From: Chloroflexota bacterium | Lineage (GTDB): Bacteria; Chloroflexota; Dehalococcoidia; Lucifugimonadales; HRBIN23 | DNA length: 35,583 nucleotides | NCBI GenBank assembly: GCA_016210325.1 | Contig: JACQUK010000140.1 | Location: 1-35,583 of the forward strand | Direction: 5' to 3' | Position numbers and translations under genes: made by a program | In this document: positions 27,049 through 35,583 of the stretch, piece after piece | How the letters are laid out: each line of letters begins with the position of its first letter | Numbering within the stretch: the first letter of the stretch is position 1 | The notes under the pieces: model-generated | What the model was told of the DNA's origin: nothing | The model's database searches: none | Seen by the model: the letters and a program-made list of their open reading frames with translations, nothing else

Positions 27049-28491
27049 ATGAGGGATGTGGTGGGGTGGACGATTGGCACCAGCATTAGCGCTTTGTTGC
27101 TGCTCGCCGCCTGCGAAGGGCCTCAGGCGACGCCAGCGCCCAGCCCCACAGCCAGCGGGACGGCCACGCCGGCATCCGCGTCTCCCACACCTAGCCTGAC
27201 ACCAACAGCCACGGCTACGGCGGTGCCCACGACCCCGGCAGAGACGAGTTCCACGGCAACGGCCACCCCCATGAGCGCTCCTTTGCCAACCCCCAGCGGC
27301 GATCTGCCATCCGTGGCCCTTTCGGCAGCAGAGCTGGAGGGCCTCATGCATCAAGGAGTCAGGACTGCGGTGGCGGACCTCCAGCGCCAGATTGGCGGAG
27401 ACCCCGGACAGATTCGCATCGTGCGTGCGCAGGAGGTCACCTGGCGGGACACCAGCCTGGGGTGTCCTGAGCCGGGCCAGGGGTACCTCCAGGTCCTCAC
27501 GCCCGGCGCATGGCTCATCCTGAGCTTCCAGGGCCGGGAGTACGACTATCGCATTGCAGGCCCACAGGCCTTCCTCTGCACCCGCCCAGAAAAGACAGGT
27601 CCCCTGGAGGGGCGCGCACTCGATGGCTTCTGGTCTCGCCTGGCGTCCGCGCCCACGGCCCGCAGCGAGGTTGCAGTCGCTGAGCTGAACGGTAGAATCC
27701 ACGTCCTGGGCGGACTCGGGCCCGGCGCCACCGCCAATGAAGAGTACGACCCGCCCACGGACACCTGGCGGGGCCGCGCGCCAGTCCCCCAGAGGGTGGA
27801 CCATGCCGCAGCGGTGGCCACGGAGGGCAAGCTCTACTTTATTGGTGGGTTTGATGGCAGCTTCCGGCCCATTAGCTCGGTCTGGGCGTATGCCTCGCAG
27901 ACGGATACCTGGACACGAAAGGCCGACCTGCCAACCCCACGTGGCGCCCTGAGCGCAGCGGTGGTAGATGGGAAAATCTACGCCATCGGAGGCCGTGGCC
28001 CCCAGGGGGATGTGGGCACCAACGAGGAGTACGATCCTGCCACGGACACCTGGCGGTCACGTTCCCCCATGCTCACTCCCAGGGACCATCTCGCCGTGGT
28101 CGAGGTAAGGGGCAAGGTCTACGCCATCGGCGGCAGGCTTGGCACCTTTGCCCAGAACCTAGATGACAACGAGGTCTATGATCCAGCGACCGATACCTGG
28201 ACCAGGTTGGACCCCCTTCCCACACCCAGGAGCGGCATAGCGGCCGCCGCAGTGGACGGGCAAATCCATGTGTTCGGCGGCGAGGCGGTGGAGGGCACCT
28301 TCAACGCCAACGAGCGATATGACCCAGCCACCAACGCATGGAAGACAATGCCACCCATGCCGACGGCACGGCACGGCCTGGGAGCAGTGGCGTTAGGGGA
28401 CCGCATCTACACGCTCGCCGGAGGGCCCACGCCAGGCGGCTCTCAAAGTCCCCTGAACGAGGTCTTCATCGTGTTGAAGCACCCGGACTAG
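27049..28491 (+). CDS. Kelch-repeat lipoprotein with Thr/Pro/Ser-rich linker
   Basis: Lipobox LLLAAC; low-complexity TPSP linker; Kelch blades (GKLYFIGGFDG, GKIYAIGGRGP, GKVYAIGGRLG, GQIHVFGGEAV, YDPATDTW). Confidence 0.88.
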   Translation: MRDVVGWTIGTSISALLLLAACEGPQATPAPSPTASGTATPASASPTPSLTPTATATAVPTTPAETSSTATATPMSAPLPTPSGDLPSVALSAAELEGLMHQGVRTAVADLQRQIGGDPGQIRIVRAQEVTWRDTSLGCPEPGQGYLQVLTPGAWLILSFQGREYDYRIAGPQAFLCTRPEKTGPLEGRALDGFWSRLASAPTARSEVAVAELNGRIHVLGGLGPGATANEEYDPPTDTWRGRAPVPQRVDHAAAVATEGKLYFIGGFDGSFRPISSVWAYASQTDTWTRKADLPTPRGALSAAVVDGKIYAIGGRGPQGDVGTNEEYDPATDTWRSRSPMLTPRDHLAVVEVRGKVYAIGGRLGTFAQNLDDNEVYDPATDTWTRLDPLPTPRSGIAAAAVDGQIHVFGGEAVEGTFNANERYDPATNAWKTMPPMPTARHGLGAVALGDRIYTLAGGPTPGGSQSPLNEVFIVLKHPD

Positions 28492-28515
28492 AAGCCATGT
28501 GGCTCTGTTGACATC

Positions 28516-28625
28516 GTCCGCTCGCCCTTCGACAAGCTCAGGGTGAGCGGACCCAGGACACTTCCCCTCATGGTTCAATCCCGACAAGTCCCGATGAATC
28601 GGGACAAGTCGGGACTCACCATGAG
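28516..28625. repeat. Composite intergenic palindromic repeat
   Basis: GTCCGCTC...CTTCGACAAGCTCAGGG...GAGCGGAC (28516-28552) followed by CTCATGGT-TCAATCCCGACAAGTCCCGATGAATCGGGACAAGTCGGGACTC-ACCATGAG (28567-28625). Confidence 0.75.
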
Positions 28626-28668
28626 CGGGTGCAATACCAGGATATCACCAGAGCCAAGCCATGTGGGC

Positions 28669-29481
28669 CTAGAGCTCCGTCACCGCGCCCCCGTTCACGT
28701 TGATGGACTGTCCCGTGATGTAGCTACAGGCATTGGTACACAACAGAGCGATGATATTGCCCATCTCGGTGTCGGTGCCAACACGGCCCAATGGGATAGC
28801 CGCAATCGCCTGCTGCCAACGTTCCCCGCGCCCAAGAGTGTCGTTGCGCGCGGTCTCGGTCGTCCCTGGACACACGGTATTGACCGTGATCTGGTAGGGG
28901 GCCAACTCCTTTGCCACTGCCTGAGTGAACAGTTGGACAGCAGCGTTGGCCGCGCAGTAGGCGGAGGTGTTGAGGTACCCGCGCTTGCCTGCAGTCGAAG
29001 ACAGGTTGACAATACGACCCCCCTGGCCCTGGGAGACCAACACCTTGGCTACGGCCCGGGTGCACAGGAAGGTCCCGACCACCTTCACATCCAACACCCG
29101 GCGAAAGACATCCTCGTCCAGCTCCAACATCGGCACGCGGTCGGGGCCGCGGGCGAAGGCGGCGTTGTTGACCAGGATGTCTACCCGCTGGAGCCTCTCC
29201 AGCGTGCGGTCCACCATCTGCTGGACCTGCGCGGCGCTGGTGACATCAACCACCAGCGGCAAGGCACGCCGCCCCATGGCCGTCACCTCCTCGGCCACGC
29301 TGTGGACATCCCGCCAGCCGACACGCCGTTCATCTTCAGGAAAGGTTGCCGGGTCGCGGCCTGAGCCCGTGACCACCACGTCGCAGCCCAGGCCAGCCAG
29401 CGCCAGGGCGGTGGCCCTCCCGATGCCACGGAGCCTTCCCGCCCCGGTAACAATGGCCACCTTGCCATCCAGCTCGCCCAT
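28669..29481 (-). CDS. SDR family NAD(P)-dependent oxidoreductase
   Basis: KVAIVTGAGRLRGIGRATALALAGLGCDVVVTG; VDILVNNAAFA; YLNTSAYCAANAAVQLFTQAVAKELA; C-terminal ITGQSINVNGG; start set at ATG complement of 29481 (track 29895). Confidence 0.92.
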   Translation of the reverse strand: MGELDGKVAIVTGAGRLRGIGRATALALAGLGCDVVVTGSGRDPATFPEDERRVGWRDVHSVAEEVTAMGRRALPLVVDVTSAAQVQQMVDRTLERLQRVDILVNNAAFARGPDRVPMLELDEDVFRRVLDVKVVGTFLCTRAVAKVLVSQGQGGRIVNLSSTAGKRGYLNTSAYCAANAAVQLFTQAVAKELAPYQITVNTVCPGTTETARNDTLGRGERWQQAIAAIPLGRVGTDTEMGNIIALLCTNACSYITGQSINVNGGAVTEL

Positions 29482-29803
29482 ATGTCCCCCCTTGTTTCTC
29501 ACACAGGGATTGGAATTCCTCTTGGTCTGGCTACTTATACCACCACCTGTCTCCCAATGGCAACATTCTCCCCTCCTCCTCGTTCCATTTTGCAGGACCT
29601 GCTCTCCACCTGAAACCCTGGATGGAAGTGCGGTGGGCCACAGGACTTGTCTTGGGCTAGGAAACACGTGGTTGGCAAGGTAAACTGATGGTCGAGATAA
29701 CACCGAGCGAACGGAACGTCCAGGTCTACACCAGGCCGTTTCACTCCCGAGAGGTTGGGACACGAGCAGCACGTCGAAGCCCTCGAAGAAGGAGGCCCCT
29801 GAG

Positions 29804-30556
29804 ATGGGCGACCGAACTGGGGCGCAAGCGCTTCCTACTGGTCTGCGACCAAAGGCAGAGACACAGCCCATCGTGAAGGCCGTTGGGGTCCACAAGACCT
29901 ACGACACTGGGAAGGTAAGGGTCCACGCCCTCAGAGGCGTGGACCTCAGCATTCTGCCGGGCGAGATGGTGGCCATTATGGGCCCGTCCGGCTGTGGCAA
30001 GACTACCCTGCTGAATGTGCTGTCAGGGCTAGACGAAATCACCCAGGGACAAGTGCTGCTCGACGGGGTAGTCCTCCATGAGATGTCGGACAGGAAGCGC
30101 ACACGCTACCGGGCTGAGAAAATGGGCTTTGTGTTCCAGGCGTTCAATCTGCTGCCCGTCCTCAGCGCCGTAGAGAACGTGGAGTTGCCCCTACTCGTAG
30201 CGGGCGCAAAGCCCAGGACAGCACGCGAAAGGGCCCACGTGGCCCTCTCGCTCGTTGGTCTGGAGGGTGAGGCCCATAAACGCCCCATGGAGATGTCCGG
30301 CGGCCAACAGCAGAGGGTGACCATTGCAAGGGCGCTGGTCAACTCCCCTGCCATCGTGTGGGCCGATGAGCCTACCGGCAACCTGGACAGCGAGACATCC
30401 GGCGAGGTGATGGACCTCTTGTGCCGGTTGAACAAGGAGAAAGGGCAGACCTTCGTCGTGGTGACACACGACATCGCTGTGGGACGCAGAGCCGACCGTA
30501 TTCTGCGAATGGCCGACGGCCAAATCGTCGAGGAACTCTATCCGGGAAGAAGCTAG
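29804..30556 (+). CDS. ABC transporter ATP-binding protein (MacB/LolD type)
   Basis: [19 protein letters not shown] Walker [34 protein letters not shown] signature/Walker B; GAAGGAGG SD. Confidence 0.95.
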   Translation: MGDRTGAQALPTGLRPKAETQPIVKAVGVHKTYDTGKVRVHALRGVDLSILPGEMVAIMGPSGCGKTTLLNVLSGLDEITQGQVLLDGVVLHEMSDRKRTRYRAEKMGFVFQAFNLLPVLSAVENVELPLLVAGAKPRTARERAHVALSLVGLEGEAHKRPMEMSGGQQQRVTIARALVNSPAIVWADEPTGNLDSETSGEVMDLLCRLNKEKGQTFVVVTHDIAVGRRADRILRMADGQIVEELYPGRS

Positions 30557-30703
30557 TGCTTAGTTCCGTAAGTCCACGTACACAAGGCGAGCCCCAATCC
30601 CGCTCACCACGAGCGGTTGAGTATGGCGCTTTTTTCGCAACCAAGTACTAGCCCTTTCCCTCGCCGTGGGATGCTGAAAGACCGGCGTCGTTGGAGGTGT
30701 CGG

Positions 30704-31021
30704 ATGTACGCCAGAGTCACGCTGTTCGAGATAGACATGCTCAGGATCAGCCGCGACGACGGGCTGCAACGCTTTACCGAGTCGGTCCTTCCAGAGCTGA
30801 GGAGGCTACAAGGCTACGAAGGCGTCTATGTCCTTGGCACGCCGGAGGGCAAAGGGCTCGTCCTGAGTCTGTGGGCCACAAAGGAGGCGGCCCTCGCCGG
30901 GGTAGAAAGCGGTCACCACGATGCTCAACTTTCCAAGTTTGTCTCCGTGTTCCGCTCCCCACCCGGGCGGGAGCACTACGAGGTCCTTTTCGCAGAGACC
31001 CTGGGCACAACGAAGGCCTAG
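30704..31021 (+). CDS. Small protein, probable dimeric alpha/beta-barrel (ABM-like) domain
   Basis: MYARVTLFEIDMLRISRDDGLQRFTESVLPELRRLQGYEGVYVLGTPEGKGLVLSLWATKEAALAG; start 30704 chosen over track 30617. Confidence 0.65.
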   Translation: MYARVTLFEIDMLRISRDDGLQRFTESVLPELRRLQGYEGVYVLGTPEGKGLVLSLWATKEAALAGVESGHHDAQLSKFVSVFRSPPGREHYEVLFAETLGTTKA

Positions 31022-31054
31022 TCACCTCGACGAACCGGGCATTGGAGGCACCCT

Positions 31055-34021
31055 ATGGAGAAACTGTTCGGCTTGCCGATCAACCAACTCATGGTCTCTT
31101 TGATAGTAGTCTTTGCTGGCGCCGCAGCCGTCATGGGCGTGGTGGCCCTGCGTAATCGTGTAATCCTAAAGCTCGCAGTCCGCAACATCCCCCGCCGGCG
31201 GGCCCAAACAGTCCTCATTGTTTTGGGGCTCATGCTTGCCACCGTCCTCTTCTCGGCTTCCTTCGCCACCGGAGACACGCTGACCCACTCCATCCGGGTG
31301 CAGGCGGTGGAGAGGCTGGGGGAGGTAGACGTGGTGGTCAGGGCCGAGAACACGGAGGTCTCGGGCCGTTTGCCATACTTTGACCTGACTTACTTTCAGC
31401 GGGTGCAGGAGCTTCTCTCCACCCGCCCAGAGGTTCAGGGCGTCGCTCCCATGGTGCAGGAAAACGCGCCGGTCGTGGCTCCCGTGACTCGCCTGAGCGA
31501 GCCAGGGGTGGGCATACTGGGCGTTGCTGAGGAATGGATGGAGGGATTCGACCGCCTGGTTGACTCCCAGGGGCGGTCCCTCTCATTGGCCACTCTGGGA
31601 CCGGGTGAGGCATACCTGAACGATGAGCTCGCCAGGAAACTGGAGGTGGGAACGGGAGACGCAATAGAAGTGTTCATGGGCCCCAGTCCCACCACACTCG
31701 TCGTGGCAGGCATCTATATCAAGGGAGGCAGTTCCGCCCAGAACCTGTCTGTGACCATGCCACTTGCCCGACTCCAGGCACTCACGGGAAATGCCGAGAA
31801 GGTCAACTCCATCATCATAACCAACCAGGGCGATGCCATTCGCGGTGCCAGGCACACCGAGGCGGTGGTCTCCAGCCTCAAGCCCATCCTGGAGGGCACT
31901 GGCCTCAAGGCAGCTCCAGTGAAGCAGGAGGTGCTTGACGAGGCCAACGAGGTGGGGAGCATGTTCTCTTCCATCTTCCTCCTCTTTGGCCAGTTCTCCA
32001 TTGCGGCCGGCATCCTGCTCATTTTCCTGATCTTTGTCATGCTGGCCGCGGAGCGCAAGCGTGAGCTGGGTATCGCCCGGGCCGTGGGCACTCAGCGGAG
32101 CCACATCATCCGTCTATTTGCCTTTGAGGGGACGGCCTACGCCCTGATGGCAGCGGCTGTGGGCAGCCTCTTGGGAGTGGTTGTTGGCTGGGGCATGGTC
32201 CGCATCATGGCCGCCGCCCTGGGCCAGGTAGACCTGGAGCTGGTCTACTCCTTCAACTGGCGCAGCGTAGTCATCGCCTACACCCTGGGGACGGTGTTCA
32301 CCCTGGCGGTGGTCCTGGTGTCCTCATGGAGGGTGAGCAGGCTGAACATCGTTCGGGCCATCCGGGACATCCCGGAGCCGCGCAGCGAGGGCAGGGGCAT
32401 CAAGGGCCTCGTCCTGACGATACTGATGGTCATGGTGGGGTTGCTGTTCACTGTCTTGGGCCTCCAGGGCGAACAGGCGGCCCCCTTCATGCTCGGCACC
32501 TCCCTGGTCATCGTCGGCATCCCCCTCCTGGCCAGACGCTTGGGCCTGCCAGAGCGGGCGGCCTTCACAGTGGCCGGCCTTGGCCTGGTGGTATGGTGGC
32601 TCCTCCCCTCCGGTGTCCTGGAGGGAGTCCTGCCCGAGTTGCAGCAAGGGATAGAGATGTTCTTCCTCTCAGGCATCATGATCGTCCTGGGAGCAGTTTG
32701 GGCAGTCATCTACAACTCGGACCTGCTGCTGGCAGCCACCGTGTTCGTGTTTGGGCGGGTCCGTGGCCTGCCCCCCATCTTGAAGACGGCGGTCTCCTAC
32801 CCCATGCAGAGCCGGTTTCGCACCGGGGTTACCCTGGCCATGTTCTCCCTGGTGGTATTCACCCTTATGGTGATGGCCTTCATCCTGTACGCCATCGCTG
32901 GGCTGTTTGAGGATCCAGAGCGACTGTCTGGCGGGTTCCACATCCGAGCGGCCACTGGCTATGCCAACCCCATTCCTGACCTGGGCGCCGCTTTGCAGGG
33001 AGCTGAGGGTGTCTCTGCGGACGACTTCGAGGCTATTGCGAGCTTCACAGGGGCCGGCGTGAAGGTGAAACAGGATGGATCAGAGCACGAGCCGGTCGAT
33101 TACTTCATCCAGGGGGTGGACTCCGGCTACACCGATAGTGTCACATACGGCCTTGCCATGACGGCCCAGGGTTACACATCGCCTCGCCAGGTCTGGCAGG
33201 CGCTTCAAAGCGAGCCGGGGACAGCAGTGGTCTCCCCAATGCTTGTTCCCTCCAAGACCAACTTCAACGTGGGCGGCCCTGTGCTACCCTTCCGCCTGGA
33301 GGGGTTCTGGCTGGAGGACGAGACCCTGCCTGAGGTGTACCTCCAGGTCACTGAGCCGCGCACCGGGAACCAGCAGCGATTGAGGGTCATCGGCGTGCTG
33401 GAGCAGACCGCCGTCTACGGCCAGGGCGTGCTCACCTCTCAGGGTACGGTTCACACCCTGCTGTCCGGAGCAAGACCGCCCTACGCCTTCATGCTTCGGC
33501 TGAAACCCGGCATTGACGCCGAGACTACTGCAAGGGCGTTGAAGGCCAGCTTCCTGGAACACGGCATGCAGGCGGAGGTGCTAGCTGAGGAGATCCGCAA
33601 GAGCGCCAGCACCAGCATCATGATCAACAACCTGCTCCAGGGGTTCATGGGCCTGGGACTGGTGGTGGGTATCGCCGCTCTCGGGGTGATTGCCGCCCGC
33701 TCGGTGGTGGAGCGCCGGCAGCAGATCGGTGTGCTGCGGGCCCTGGGGTTTCAGAAAGAGATGGTGCAGCTCTCCTTCCTGCTGGAGTCTTCGTTCGTGG
33801 CACTGCTGGGCATAGCCATTGGCGTCTCGCTGGGCTTCGGCCTCTCGTACAACGTGGTCAATGAGATAGCCTCGCAGATGGGCGGCGTCGTATACCGTGT
33901 CCCGTGGATGAGCGTTGTGGTGGTCATTGTGATCGCCTACGGGGCTTCCCTTTTGACGACCTTCCTCCCGGCGCGGCAGGCAGCCAACGTCTACCCTGCC
34001 GAGGCACTCAGGTATGAGTAG
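31055..34021 (+). CDS. ABC transporter permease, duplicated FtsX/MacB type (988 aa)
   Basis: Two FtsX-like blocks (ERKRELGIARAVGTQRSHIIRLFAFEG; ERRQQIGVLRALGFQKEMVQLSFLLES) and C-terminal LPARQAANVYPAEALRYE. Confidence 0.93.
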   Translation: MEKLFGLPINQLMVSLIVVFAGAAAVMGVVALRNRVILKLAVRNIPRRRAQTVLIVLGLMLATVLFSASFATGDTLTHSIRVQAVERLGEVDVVVRAENTEVSGRLPYFDLTYFQRVQELLSTRPEVQGVAPMVQENAPVVAPVTRLSEPGVGILGVAEEWMEGFDRLVDSQGRSLSLATLGPGEAYLNDELARKLEVGTGDAIEVFMGPSPTTLVVAGIYIKGGSSAQNLSVTMPLARLQALTGNAEKVNSIIITNQGDAIRGARHTEAVVSSLKPILEGTGLKAAPVKQEVLDEANEVGSMFSSIFLLFGQFSIAAGILLIFLIFVMLAAERKRELGIARAVGTQRSHIIRLFAFEGTAYALMAAAVGSLLGVVVGWGMVRIMAAALGQVDLELVYSFNWRSVVIAYTLGTVFTLAVVLVSSWRVSRLNIVRAIRDIPEPRSEGRGIKGLVLTILMVMVGLLFTVLGLQGEQAAPFMLGTSLVIVGIPLLARRLGLPERAAFTVAGLGLVVWWLLPSGVLEGVLPELQQGIEMFFLSGIMIVLGAVWAVIYNSDLLLAATVFVFGRVRGLPPILKTAVSYPMQSRFRTGVTLAMFSLVVFTLMVMAFILYAIAGLFEDPERLSGGFHIRAATGYANPIPDLGAALQGAEGVSADDFEAIASFTGAGVKVKQDGSEHEPVDYFIQGVDSGYTDSVTYGLAMTAQGYTSPRQVWQALQSEPGTAVVSPMLVPSKTNFNVGGPVLPFRLEGFWLEDETLPEVYLQVTEPRTGNQQRLRVIGVLEQTAVYGQGVLTSQGTVHTLLSGARPPYAFMLRLKPGIDAETTARALKASFLEHGMQAEVLAEEIRKSASTSIMINNLLQGFMGLGLVVGIAALGVIAARSVVERRQQIGVLRALGFQKEMVQLSFLLESSFVALLGIAIGVSLGFGLSYNVVNEIASQMGGVVYRVPWMSVVVVIVIAYGASLLTTFLPARQAANVYPAEALRYE

Positions 34022-34096
34022 TACCGAGAGGCATTCAGGTGACTTGTTATGTCACGCGACCATCAAGGCTGTAGCATACCATGATCCATGCAGGGG

Positions 34097-35455
34097 TCAC
34101 GGAGAGTCTTGGACATGCAGTTGCTGCACGAGTTCCCGTGCCGACTTCACGTGTTCAAGGCCCTCGACCAGCGAGATGACCTTCGCGGCACGCTGTTTCC
34201 CGATCACCAGCTCGGCGTTGGCACGGAACTTGTCCTTCACCTGCTCGGCCGTCATGGGCTCGTCGTAGTCGCCTAGGGCAGTTTCCTTCTGCATGGTGTG
34301 GGTCTTGCCATCAGTGGTGGTGACGTGGACGATGGCTGGATAGCGTCGCGGGTACAGGGCATCCATGTCGAAGTTCTGCTGCACAAAGACCTTCCTTGCC
34401 TGCATCAGCACCGCCGGGTCGCCCAGCCGATCCTCCGCCACCTCGGTGGCGGTCACGTTGCCGTACACCAAAGCGCACCCAATGAGAAAGGGGATGCTGT
34501 ACTGGGCATGTTCGATGCTCACCGGCCGCTGGGTGTTCAGCCTGGCGCCCTCCAAGGACGTCTCTACCAGCACACGGGCAACGCGGTCCTGAGCGAGGTT
34601 ATGTTCTTTGGCAAGCAGGAAGAATGCATCCAGAGGAGCATGGGTGATCCGGCAGGCAGGGTATGGCTTGATATAGGTCTTCAGGATTTCCCAGTTCTTC
34701 CCGTCAAACGGGTGGTAGGGAAAAGGCTCGGTGCCATCGGTCCTAGTGTCCAAGGGGGAATAACCCCCGGTGAACCCTAGCTGGGCTTGCAAGGCCGCGG
34801 CCACCCCTGCGGTGGCGCCCCACCCGATGCTCTCCTTGACCATAGGGCCTAGCGAAGCGGTGAACTGGCCGAAGGCGACAGGATATGTGCTACCCACGAC
34901 GCCCAGAGCCTCGGCGGTCCGCTCCTTGTCCAGACCAAGCAGCTTCGCAGCGCCGGCGGCGGCGCTGAATGCCCCCATGGCTCCAGTGGAATGCGCGCCG
35001 CCTCGCCGCCGTAGCGTCAGGCCACAGCGCAGGCCCACCTCGTAGGCTACGACGGTCGCCTCCAGCAAGCTCCGGCCTGGGCTGTTCTCTCGCTCGGCCA
35101 CTGCCAGGGTTGGTGGCACCACCACGGAGGCGGGGTGGTAAAAGCTGCCCATGTGGCCGTCCTCGTAGTCCAGCACTGCCGCAGCGCTGGCGTTGGCAAA
35201 CGTGGCAGCCACCGCACCAACCTTCCGCCCGGACCGGACCACCGTGGACTCCTCGGCGTCACCCAAGTCCAGGGCAAACTCGGCCGTAATGCGCGCCGCC
35301 GAGGTCCTGAGCCCCGCCAGCATGACGCCAATGCAGTCGAGGAAATGCAGCTTGGCTGTAGTCACCACCTGCTGGGGAAAGTCTTCTAGCTTGCTCTTCG
35401 CAATGAACTCCGCAGCTTCCTGTGTGCCAGGCGTCACCGCCTGCTTCAATCCCAT
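34097..35455 (-). CDS. MmgE/PrpD family protein
   Basis: AAEFIAKSKLEDFPQQVVTTAKLHFLDCIGVMLAG; DYEDGHMGSFYHPASVVVPPTLAVAE; RRGGAHSTGAMGAFSAAAGAAKLLGLD. Confidence 0.92.
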   Translation of the reverse strand: MGLKQAVTPGTQEAAEFIAKSKLEDFPQQVVTTAKLHFLDCIGVMLAGLRTSAARITAEFALDLGDAEESTVVRSGRKVGAVAATFANASAAAVLDYEDGHMGSFYHPASVVVPPTLAVAERENSPGRSLLEATVVAYEVGLRCGLTLRRRGGAHSTGAMGAFSAAAGAAKLLGLDKERTAEALGVVGSTYPVAFGQFTASLGPMVKESIGWGATAGVAAALQAQLGFTGGYSPLDTRTDGTEPFPYHPFDGKNWEILKTYIKPYPACRITHAPLDAFFLLAKEHNLAQDRVARVLVETSLEGARLNTQRPVSIEHAQYSIPFLIGCALVYGNVTATEVAEDRLGDPAVLMQARKVFVQQNFDMDALYPRRYPAIVHVTTTDGKTHTMQKETALGDYDEPMTAEQVKDKFRANAELVIGKQRAAKVISLVEGLEHVKSARELVQQLHVQDSP

Positions 35456-35583
35456 GCCTGCCCCCTCCTATCTAGTGTGGTGTCCCCGAAGTTCGTGGAG
35501 AATGTCGTTGTCTTGAAAATAGGCACCCTGATCGCCATTTTCATTGGTTCCAGTGCCTTAGAAAGGCATGAAGGGTTGCGAGG

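Noticed and set aside
8841-28625. CRISPR array
   Set aside because: Palindromic repeats are kilobases apart, with no regular spacers or cas genes
30600-30640. Intrinsic terminator CCGCTC-ACCAC-GAGCGG ... TTTTTT after the ABC ATPase gene
   Set aside because: The T run lies well downstream of the 6-bp stem, so geometry is poor; the downstream genes are probably co-transcribed
34039-34056. Bidirectional terminator GTGAC-TTGTTAT-GTCAC between convergent genes
   Set aside because: Only a 5-bp stem with no T run; insufficient support

Overview
This is a GC-rich bacterial chromosomal window. Gene content and intergenic repeat style suggest Chloroflexota (Dehalococcoidia/SAR202-like), but that is inference only. 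I support about 24 protein genes. In order: a membrane-anchored one-component regulator with a C-terminal OmpR-type winged helix; a crotonase; an N-methylhydantoinase-type HyuA/HyuB pair followed by a DAO-family FAD oxidoreductase and a Cys-rich zinc-ribbon-like protein; a convergent second DAO-family oxidoreductase; a PPi-type phosphofructokinase; a NarL-type kinase/regulator pair; a fumarate reductase/succinate dehydrogenase C-A-B operon led by an unknown 166-aa ORF; a second kinase (with PDZ-like domain)/regulator pair; a diheme cytochrome c with a polytopic membrane protein and a small 2-TM protein; an alpha/beta hydrolase; a secreted DUF11-repeat/DUF5666-like protein; a Kelch lipoprotein; an SDR; a MacB-like ABC exporter with a dimeric alpha/beta-barrel protein inserted between its genes; and an MmgE/PrpD protein. 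No rRNA, tRNA, CRISPR array or transposase was recognised. Main items for follow-up: (1) an unannotated 25-aa CxxC peptide gene at 208-285 with strong SD, upstream dyad and a perfect 16-bp-stem terminator; (2) a dispersed intergenic palindrome family with core CCCGA(C/T)NN(G/A)TCGGG at five loci; (3) a candidate structured leader before the cytochrome c gene; (4) the Zn-ribbon protein coupled to the hydantoinase/oxidase cluster; (5) the unknown protein in the frd operon; (6) probable leaderless promoters.
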